Assembly (NCBI GenBank): GCA_938015605.1
Contig: CALLPO010000022.1
Coordinates: 1-5,415 of the forward strand
Length of the DNA stretch: 5,415 nucleotides
Origin: an uncultured Candidatus Altimarinota bacterium
Lineage (GTDB): Bacteria > Patescibacteriota > Gracilibacteria > BD1-5 > UBA6164
Direction: 5' to 3'
Both the position numbers and the translations under genes were made by a program. Positions 1 to 5,415 of the stretch are shown in pieces. Each line of letters begins with the position of its first letter. The stretch's first letter is position 1. Below the pieces are notes generated by a model that saw nothing but the letters and a program-made list of their open reading frames with translations, was not told the DNA's origin and searched no databases.

Positions 1-637
1 TGAAAAATCATTTTTGGGTCTTTTGATCATAAACAGGAAGTCAAAGAGTCTTAGAAAAATCTTTAATTTCTTTATAAATAGTATTTTGAATTTCATCAAT
101 TAATACACAACCATCATAGTCTTGAATCTTTGAAAATTCTCATTGTTTATGGAATCAAACATTAAAATGTTCAGCAATATCATCTTGGTGAGAGATATAT
201 TTCCCAAAAGAAAATTCTACCTTATTTCTATATCAATCAACTAAAGGAGATGGAACAATATCTTGAAAATCAATATCTTCTTGATACTTTTTTAGGTGGA
301 AGAAAGATTCTGCTACTTGATTTTGTTTAATTTTTAATTGTTCCTCATAAGGGATATTTATCCACTTACAACCACCACATTCCCCATAAGGATTGTTAGG
401 ATGTTTTTTCTCAATAGGGGACTTCTTGACAATGTCGGTTATTTGGCATTCTGCAAAATCTTTTTTCTTCTTGATTACTCTTAGGTTAACAACACTTCCA
501 GGAATAGCTCAACCAGTTATAAAAAGAACTCTACCTCTTTTTCAAGTTTCGTCATCAGCTTCTAATCTTGTAAATCATTTCCCTCAAAAAACCAATTTCT
601 CAACTGTTATATTTTCTAAAATATCACCTCTTTTCAT
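1..637 (-). CDS. rlmD: TrmA/RlmD-family RNA (uracil-5-)-methyltransferase, N-terminal part (cut by window edge)
   Basis: SAM-dependent enzyme family that makes 5-methyluridine in 23S rRNA (RlmD/RlmC) or tRNA (TrmA). With UGA read as Gly, 212 codons are open from the ATG at 637 to the left edge. Residues 8-70 look like a TRAM RNA-binding domain (EKLVFGGKGFTR, then VVNLRVIKKKKDFAECQI). Next come the Fe-S region CGGCKW (Cys87, Cys90), YRNKVEFSFG (136-145) and DYDGCVLI (Cys177), in the usual order for RlmD. The first of the four cluster cysteines (C-x5-C-x2-C spacing) is replaced by Asn81. The SAM-binding and catalytic Cys/Glu motifs lie beyond the window. Two in-frame TAA codons just upstream make this ATG the first possible start; no SD precedes it. 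About 9 of 19 glycines are UGA. It follows the pilin gene by 70 bp on the same strand. Family is secure; the exact target (rRNA or tRNA) is inference. Confidence 0.88.
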
Positions 638-698
638 TATATTGTATTTAAATTATTATTCAAAGAGTTAAAACCCTCTGTTGACAAAAAGATTCTAT

Positions 699-738
699 AA
701 AAAAAACTTATTTTATCAACTTAAAAGTTCCAGTTGAT
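699..738 (-). terminator. Possible terminator at the 3' end of the pilin gene
   Basis: On the minus strand the last codons of the pilin gene contain a perfect 7-bp inverted repeat, ATCAACT/AGTTGAT (738-732 and 721-715), with a 10-nt loop. Eight T residues (706-699) follow the stop codon. The T-run begins 8 nt after the stem, farther than in a standard intrinsic terminator, so termination may be partial or absent. If it does not work, the methyltransferase gene downstream could be co-transcribed. Confidence 0.3.
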
Positions 739-1127
739 GTTCCAACTCAATCTCACTCAATTTTTAGTTCCCAGTCAATATATTCTGGACTTTGATTATC
801 AATAATTTTTCATTCTAAAATGTACTCAATATTATCAATAGTAACTCCAGTTGAAGTTGGAATTGATATTTCACATCAATTTAAATCACTTCAAAAGTTA
901 AATTTAATTGTTCATGAATTAGGATAAATAGACATAGGTTTACTCTTCATGCATTCTTCTAATGCAGGAAACAATGTATTTAGTTGAAGATAGTTTCATG
1001 AATTATTGATAAGCTTAGCATTTTCTCATATAAGTTTGTACACTCAAAAAACAGTCACAGATAGAATTGAAGCTGCTATTATTACTTCAATAAGTGAAAA
1101 TGCTTTTTTATTATGGGAATGTAACAA
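708..1127 (-). CDS. Type IV pilin / type II secretion pseudopilin-like protein
   Basis: A 139-residue protein when UGA is Gly. The N-terminus is a textbook class III (prepilin peptidase) signal: a short basic leader ending NKKA, then FSLIEVIIAASILSVTVFG. Cleavage is expected between Ala9 and Phe10, with the conserved Glu14 at position +5 of the mature protein. The hydrophobic helix 10-33 would anchor it in the membrane and pack in a pilus or pseudopilus. The remaining ~105 residues are a small globular head with two cysteines (Cys59, Cys85) that could form a disulfide. The start is a problem: the only in-frame ATG (1139-1137) is followed at once by TAA, so I chose the TTG at 1127, the first usual start codon after that stop; no SD is seen. 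Nine of 12 glycines are UGA; it ends at TAA. No other pilus genes (ATPase, PilC, PilD) are in the window. Whether it is a major pilin, a minor pilin or a pseudopilin cannot be told. Confidence 0.85.
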
Positions 1128-1211
1128 GATTTTTTACATAAAAAATAATATAGCTTTGATTTTATTATATATATATTTAAAATAATTAAAATTAATATTT
1201 AGATTAAAAAA
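1128..1211. promoter_or_regulatory. AT-rich divergent intergenic region with candidate promoters
   Basis: This 84-bp spacer separates the leftward pilin gene from rightward ligA, so it should hold both promoters. For ligA, TTGATT (1156-1161), a 16-bp spacer and TAAAAT (1178-1183) match sigma-70 elements moderately and would give a leader of about 20 nt. On the minus strand TATAAT (1169-1164) is a possible -10 for the pilin gene, but no good -35 is seen. In such AT-rich DNA matches of this kind arise by chance. There is no SD before either start. Confidence 0.4.
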
Positions 1212-3275
1212 ATGCTTCAAACAACTAAAGAACTTAAAAATATGGCTATTACTGAGTTTTCTCTAGATTCTATTGTAGAATTACAAAAAGTTATACAGTA
1301 TCATTCAGACTTGTATTATAACAAAAATACATCTAAAATTTCTGACAAAGAATATGATGATTTACTTAAAAAGTTAGAGAAACTAGAAGAAAAATTTTCT
1401 GATGAGTTAAATTATGCAGGTATTAAAAAAACAGCAAACTTAGTATGAATTGAAGTAGTAGAATCTAGCTTTCAAAAAGTAAAACATTCAAGGCCAATGA
1501 CAAGTCTTTGAAATACATATAATGAAGAAGATTTACAAGACTTTAATGAAAGAGTTATTAAAAATATCTGAGGAGAAAATGCTGATGTAAATTATATTCT
1601 TGAATTCAAATTTGATGGACTCTGAGTTGAATTAATTTATAAAAATTGAGAGTTAACTCAAGCAATCACTAGATGAAATGGCGTAGAATGAGAAGATGTA
1701 ACTCAAAATATTCTACAAATAGAGAATATACCTAAAACTATTGCTTACAAAAAACACTTAGAGGTAAGAGGGGAAGTAGTTATGCCTATCTCTAGTTTTA
1801 ATATGCTCAATGAAGAGGCTAAAAACACATGATGAAAGATTTTTTCTAACCCAAGAAATGCAGCAAGTTGAAGTTTAAGAATGAAGGATAATAGAGTTAC
1901 TAAAAAGAGAAAACTCCAGTTTTTTGCTTATGATCTTGCTAACTTTTCTGAATTTGTAGAAGAAGAGCAAAAAGAGTCATATTTTGATGTTATAAAAGAT
2001 TTAGAAAAATTATGATTTGATATTTCATCTTTTTTTGAAAGATCTGAAGATATTTGAGAAGTAATTAATAAAATTCAGAATTTTTGAGACATTAAATCCA
2101 AAATAGATTTTGAAATAGATTGACTCGTTCTAAAAGTAGATAATATTGATCTGTGGGAACAAATTGGTTACACTCAGCATCATCCAAGATACTGTATTGC
2201 ATATAAATTTCCAGCTGAGATATTAACTACAGATATTATTTCAGTAGTTCATCAAGTTTGAAGAACAGGAGCTATTACACCAGTAGCAAATCTAGAGCCA
2301 ATTAACATATGATGAGCAATCATTAGAAGAGCTACACTCCATAACTATGAAGAATGTGAGAAACTCTGAATTAATGAGTGAGATAGTGTGTTTATTAAAA
2401 GAGCTGGGGAAGTAATACCAAAGATTATTTGATTAGCCTCAAAGCAACAGGAAGGTTATATATTACCACCTAGCAATTGTCCGTCATGTAATACTGAGGT
2501 GATAAAAGATGAAGAGAAAGTACGTTTTTATTGCCCAAATAGTGAATGATGTTTTGAACAACAGAAACATAAGCTTATTTATGCTGTAGGGAAGGGGTGA
2601 CTTAATATTGACGGACTTGGTAAAGCTCAAGTTGAACAATTTTTAAAACTTTGATTTATATCTGACCTGTATTCAGTCTTTACACTTGAAGAAAAGGCTG
2701 ATGAAATTCTAGCTCTAGAGTGATTTCAAGAAAAATCAGTAAAAAATCTAATAATTGCTATTAATGATAGGAAGAACATAGACATTACTACACTACTTAT
2801 TAGTTTAGCAATTCCTTGAGTTGGTAAAAAAACTGCAAGTGAACTTTCTAAATTATTTATTTGAAGTGAGAATTTACTTAATTTTAACTACTCCCAAGAA
2901 CAACTAGAAGATTTAGAAGACATCTGACCAGAAATAGCAAATAATATGATTGAATTTTTTAATCTAGAGAAAAGTAAAATATTACTAGAAAAATTGGTAA
3001 ACATTTTAGATATTACTTATTATGAAGAAAAAATTATAGAAAACACTAATCATGTTTTTTACGATAAAAAAGTCTGTATCACGTGAAGTTTTGAAAATTA
3101 TAAGAGACCAGATTTAGTGAAAATGCTTGAAGAGGTTTGATGAAAATTTGTCTCATCAGTTTCTAAAAATACTGATTTTCTTGTTGCTTGAGAAAAGGCT
3201 TGAAGTAAGTTGAAAAAGGCTAATGATTTATGAGTGAAGGTATTGAATGTAGAGGAGTTTATAAAAGAAATATAA
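1212..3275 (+). CDS. ligA: NAD-dependent DNA ligase LigA (complete, UGA-recoded)
   Basis: Seals nicks in duplex DNA (Okazaki fragments, repair) using NAD+ as AMP donor. With UGA as Gly it gives 687 residues, close to the usual ~670. Order of domains: Ia region with HSDLYY and ISDKEYDDL (31-51); adenylation domain with HSRPMTSLGN, EFKFDG with AMP-accepting Lys133, RGNG (154-157), EVRGEVV and SNPRNAASGSLR; OB fold with VGRTGAITPVA (from 349); a zinc finger with Cys423, 426, 441 and 447 in the exact C-x2-C-x14-C-x5-C spacing of the family; helix-hairpin-helix repeats (NIDGLG, IPGVGKKTA near 536, DIGPEIANN); and a C-terminal BRCT domain (about 612-687, ITGSF and EEVGGKF). About 33 of 47 glycines are UGA, many at near-invariant positions. 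The start at 1212 is the first ATG; ATG at 1242 (MAITEF) is an alternative that keeps all domains. The membrane-protein gene follows after 3 bases, so the two probably share a transcript. Confidence 0.98.
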
Positions 3276-3278
3276 TAT

Positions 3279-3932
3279 ATGAATGTAAAAAATATAGCAA
3301 TATGAATAATATTTTTTTCTATAATATTGTTTTTTATTCCTGTGTGAGAAATTATTAATTGATTTTCTCCTTGTTTACAAAACCCCAAAAGTATTCTCCC
3401 TTGTTATTTTGAGTACAATTTTTATAAATATATCATTTCTCTTTCATTTTTTGGAATTTGACTTTTCACTTTAGCGTATCTATTCGTACTACATAAAGTA
3501 GAAATTATTTTTAGAAAAGAGATACCATTAGAAAATAAGAGTGCTATAAGAAAAATGTTTCTAAGTGCAATTGAAAACAATAAATCTTGATTAATTAAAA
3601 CAGCGCTTTCCTGAAAACCACTTGTTTATTGATTATGAGAATGATTTGCTGATGAGTATATGGAGCTAAGAAAAAGAAAACAAATTTTTCTAAAATCACT
3701 CAGGTTTTCTACAGATAATGTAGATATACTAAAACATAATAATTATTCATACTATAATAAGGAAGTAAGAGTTGATCCTTTTTGAATAAAAATTACAAAA
3801 TCAATAATAATCTGGGAAGAAAATGTTGCTATTATTGATACTAATAATTGGACTTGAAGAATCTTAAAATATGAGAACCACACTAAAGAAATTAATGAGT
3901 GGTTTGATACTATTTGGAATCTATCTAAATAA
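3279..3932 (+). CDS. Two-helix membrane protein with TrmB C-terminal-like cytosolic domain
   Basis: Function unknown. The 217 residues (UGA as Gly) begin with a hydrophobic helix (about 6-22). A short loop with Cys32 and Cys42 follows, probably outside the cell, then a second helix (about 51-71) and a basic stretch (HKVEIIFRKE). The rest, about 145 residues, would face the cytosol. Its end runs RKRKQIFLKSL (131-141), KEVRVDPFGIKI (161-172), IIIWEENVAIID (176-187), TGRILKYENHTKEINEWFD and TIW. This resembles the PLD-like C-terminal domain of TrmB-type regulators, where an arginine-led strand is followed by a 'kvaii' strand, a G-x-I strand and a final F-x-x-x-W helix. No HTH is present. The similarity is judged by eye and may be wrong. 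ATG at 3279 lies 3 bases after the ligA stop, with no SD at a normal distance (AGAGGAG at 3251 is too far), which suggests coupled translation. Eleven of 12 glycines are UGA. It ends with TAATAA. Confidence 0.75.
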
Positions 3933-3947
3933 TAAGTATTTCTTATT
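3931..3947 (+). terminator. Weak hairpin over the stop codon of the membrane-protein gene
   Basis: AATAAG, loop TATTT, CTTATT form a 6-bp, nearly all A:T stem that includes the tandem stop codons. No clean T-run follows (GTATATAAT comes next). It may help 3' end formation or may be chance in AT-rich DNA. Confidence 0.22.
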
Positions 3948-4056
3948 GTATATAATATGATAAAGAAGCTTTTAAAAGCTATTAAAATAAATAAATTTGC
4001 AATATTTCAAATATGTATATAATCGTCGAAAAGTTTATATGTATTAAGATGAGATT
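3933..4056 (+). promoter_or_regulatory. Intergenic region before the SleB-type gene, candidate promoter and palindrome
   Basis: A 124-bp spacer. The best promoter candidate is TTTGCA (3996-4001), a 16-bp spacer and a perfect -10 TATAAT (4018-4023). It would start transcription near 4030, about 27 nt before the proposed GTG start. Another TATAAT (3951-3956) has no -35. A perfect 14-bp palindrome, AGCTTTTAAAAGCT (3967-3980), lies upstream of the promoter; it could be a protein-binding site or a weak hairpin. No tRNA or convincing gene is seen here. Confidence 0.4.
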
Positions 4057-4686
4057 GTGCAATATATTACTGATAATTTTGATTGAATTCCAGAATTAAA
4101 TTGAATTTCAAATAATCAAAAAACCTCTAGTTTAACTACTTCCATTCAAGATAAAACAACGTCAATTGTTAATACTATTAAAAATAATTGAACTCTTTAT
4201 ATAGAGACATTATTATTATCTATTGCTTTATGAACTTCACAATGAGCAAGTGCAGGATATTTGGATTTGCAAGATTTTCAGAAAATCATACTTGAAGAAG
4301 TAATATGATGAGAAGGTTTTAATGGTTGAAGTAAAGCAATGAGGTCTGTTGCAGAAGTTATTTATACAAGAAGTGTTAATGCAAATAAGTCACCAACTAT
4401 GATTGTCTGTGAACCAGGACAATTTGATGTTATTAAAATAAAGGATTGACTATGTGGAGTGAAAAAGAAAGTCATCAATAAAATGAATGATAATCCTGAT
4501 ATTAGGAAAATTGCTAGTAACGCACTTGATACAGTATTCTCTAACTGAGATACACCTCTTACAAAATGAGCAACACATTTTATGAATCCAGAAGCATCAT
4601 GAGAAAAAAGTAAAAAATGGTTTGCAAAAAATTGTTATAAAGTTGCTAGGGTGCGGAAACATGATTTTTATAAATGTAATATTTAG
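4057..4686 (+). CDS. SleB-family (Hydrolase_2) cell-wall hydrolase
   Basis: Peptidoglycan hydrolase family known from the spore-cortex lytic enzyme SleB, a lytic transglycosylase. The catalytic domain fills residues 75-206 of 209 (UGA as Gly): VIGGEGFNGGSKAMRSVAEV (82-101) aligns with the family's GEARGE...VA-V motif, placing the catalytic Glu at 86. PGQFDV (120-125), TKGATHFMNP (169-178) and RKHDFYK (200-206) follow as in SleB. The usual second Glu of GEARGE is replaced (GEGFNG). Residues 1-45 are polar, and 46-66 (IETLLLSIALGTSQGASA) look like a signal-peptide or anchor segment, oddly internal. Four cysteines (118, 133, 193, 207) suit an extracytoplasmic enzyme. The start is uncertain: the frame opens after TAA at 4045, and the first usual start is GTG at 4057. 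A nearby ATG (4049) is in another frame, and starting at an ATT codon near residue 41 would give a normal signal peptide. Twelve of 17 glycines are UGA; it ends with TAG. The family call is good, the N-terminus is not settled. Confidence 0.85.
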
Positions 4687-4721
4687 TTTATTTTTTACTT
4701 TTGACATGCTTACTAATATTT

Positions 4722-4746
4722 ATAGACTTTTAGAGTCTATTTTTTA
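4722..4746 (+). terminator. Intrinsic terminator after the SleB-type gene
   Basis: Perfect 7-bp stem ATAGACT/AGTCTAT (4722-4728 and 4734-4740) with a 5-nt loop TTTAG, followed directly by TTTTT. It lies 35 nt after the TAG stop. This is the best terminator in the window and separates the hydrolase from the next gene. Confidence 0.75.
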
Positions 4747-4747
4747 T

Positions 4748-4753
4748 TATAAT
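4748..4753 (+). promoter_or_regulatory. Candidate -10 element for the His-rich protein gene
   Basis: A perfect TATAAT sits 17 bp before the ATG at 4771 and just after the terminator T-run. The only -35 candidate, TAGACT (4723-4728), has a 19-bp spacer and lies inside the terminator stem. Transcription would start near 4760, giving a very short leader with no SD. TTGACA at 4701-4706 is well formed but has no -10 at a proper distance. Confidence 0.35.
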
Positions 4754-4770
4754 TTTTTCTATAAAATATC

Positions 4771-5397
4771 ATGATTTGTAAAAATAAATATGTTAAAGCA
4801 GTTGCTTTTTTAGTGCTAGGTTTGTTTCTATTTGGATTAGGATATGTGATAAGTGGTCAAAATTCTATTCCACCACATTATCATACAAATTTTGCTGTAT
4901 TTATAGGTTGAGAGAAATTTGAATTCACTGCAGATGAATACTCTGAAGATGTAGCAGCATGTAATGCAGGGTGAGAGATTTTTCCTAGAGATAGAGCACA
5001 TTTACATGAGAATAATGGTGATACTATTCACGTACATCATTGAGGTGTAACATGGGGGCACTTCTTTGCTAATAATGGAATCACTTTTTCAAATAGTCAT
5101 ATATCTTTTAAACAATGAAAAAAGTTATTAGCTAATGATGAAAAAAATACTATTAAATTTATATTAAATTGAAAAGAAGTTACAGACCCTTATAACAGAT
5201 ATATGATGTCTGAGGACAAACTTCTTGTATCATATTGACCTGAAAACATAGAAGATGCACTTACAAAGTTATACCCTCAAATAGTTTCAAATGCAGGTGA
5301 ATATAATAGTAAATATGATCCTGGGAGTTGTGGTTGAACAAATGAAAATTGAACATTGTATTTAATTAGAAAAATGTTACACTTAGGACATCACTAA
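4771..5397 (+). CDS. Histidine-rich exported or membrane-anchored protein, possible metal binder
   Basis: Function unknown. The 208 residues (UGA as Gly) start with a short basic segment (MICKNKYVK) and a hydrophobic helix (10-28), a signal peptide or N-terminal anchor. The rest would lie outside the membrane. His residues cluster in PPHYHTNFAVFIGGEKFEF (34-52), RAHLHENNGDTIHVHHGGVT (75-94) with WGHFF just after, and the extreme C-terminus HLGHH (204-208). Cys64 and Cys187 could pair. The plan (an H-x-H-x-x-F-x-V-x-I strand, an HLH-x-x-x-G-D-x-IH-V-H hairpin, VTWG-x-FF, later a LNGK strand and LLVSYG) matches a family I recall from CPR bacteria and archaea, always without assigned function. 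Clustered His suggest Cu, Zn or Ni binding, which is inference. Only 8 of 22 glycines are UGA, a smaller share than in most genes here. ATG at 4771 is the obvious start for the hydrophobic leader. It stands alone after a terminator. Confidence 0.85.
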
Positions 5398-5400
5398 AAA

Positions 5401-5415
5401 TTAAGGTTAACTTAA
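5401..5415 (+). terminator. Partial hairpin at the right edge, possible terminator
   Basis: TTAAG, loop GTTAA, CTTAA form a 5-bp inverted repeat 3 nt after the stop of the His-rich protein gene. The window ends here, so it cannot be seen whether a T-run follows. Weak on its own. Confidence 0.2.

Noticed and set aside
393..671. 92-codon plus-strand ORF
   Set aside because: It lies antisense to the methyltransferase reading frame, which has clear family motifs. The translated product has no recognisable features.
681..716. Consensus -35 TTGACA on the plus strand followed by AT-rich DNA
   Set aside because: No -10 at 16-18 bp (TATTTT is 22 bp away), and no plus-strand gene follows; the region codes for the pilin on the other strand.
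730..860. Repeated CCAGTTGA..GTT segments (near 730 and 848)
   Set aside because: They encode similar short T-S-T-G stretches in the pilin head domain; too short and imperfect to be a functional repeat.
1212..1448. Short 78-residue protein ending at TGA
   Set aside because: This is only the first part of ligA under the standard code; the frame continues through UGA as Gly to a full ligase.
1212..3275. Degraded ligA pseudogene with many stop codons
   Set aside because: All interruptions are UGA at Gly positions, with no TAA, TAG or frameshift, and every catalytic and zinc-binding residue is kept. Recoding explains it.
3098..3388. 96-codon minus-strand ORF
   Set aside because: It is antisense to the BRCT end of ligA and the start of the membrane-protein gene, both well supported. 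The protein shows no motif.
3957..4022. 21-codon ORF (begins MIKKLLKAIKINK)
   Set aside because: It has no SD, its start overlaps a TATAAT, and such short Lys/Ile-rich frames are common by chance in AT-rich DNA. A small basic peptide cannot be excluded.

Overview
The window comes from a bacterium that reads UGA as glycine (translation table 25), as in Gracilibacteria (BD1-5) and Absconditabacteria (SR1) of the CPR/Patescibacteria. Under the standard code almost nothing opens. With UGA as glycine, six genes on both strands read through without interruption and end only at TAA or TAG. UGA falls on glycines that are near-invariant in NAD-dependent DNA ligase (adenylation-domain RGNG, the HhH PGVG turn, BRCT ITG and VGG), which fixes the meaning as Gly rather than Trp. 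By my count about 82 of 129 glycines are UGA. The DNA is very AT-rich, intergenic gaps are short, and no gene has a clear Shine-Dalgarno sequence at a normal distance.

Layout. On the minus strand, a type IV pilin/pseudopilin-like gene (1127 to 708) is followed by the 5' two-thirds or less of a TrmA/RlmD-family RNA uracil-5-methyltransferase gene (637 to the left edge, cut). An 84-bp AT-only-like divergent spacer separates these from a plus-strand pair: ligA (1212-3275, complete NAD-dependent DNA ligase) and, 3 bases after its stop, a two-helix membrane protein whose cytosolic end resembles the C-terminal domain of TrmB-type regulators (3279-3932). After a 124-bp spacer with hairpins and promoter-like elements comes a SleB-family (Hydrolase_2) cell-wall hydrolase (about 4057-4686), closed by a good intrinsic terminator. 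Last is a membrane-anchored or exported histidine-rich protein (4771-5397) of a family I recall from CPR and archaeal genomes, without known function.

How they fit together. ligA and the methyltransferase are housekeeping (DNA joining; rRNA or tRNA modification). The pilin-like protein, the SleB-type hydrolase and the His-rich protein would all act at the envelope or outside the cell. That is what one expects of a small host-attached or predatory patescibacterium, but nothing in the window shows that they work as one system. I see no mobile element, CRISPR array, rRNA or tRNA gene. The most notable things are the recoding itself, the odd starts of the pilin and SleB genes, the ligA-linked TrmB-like membrane protein, and the His-rich protein.
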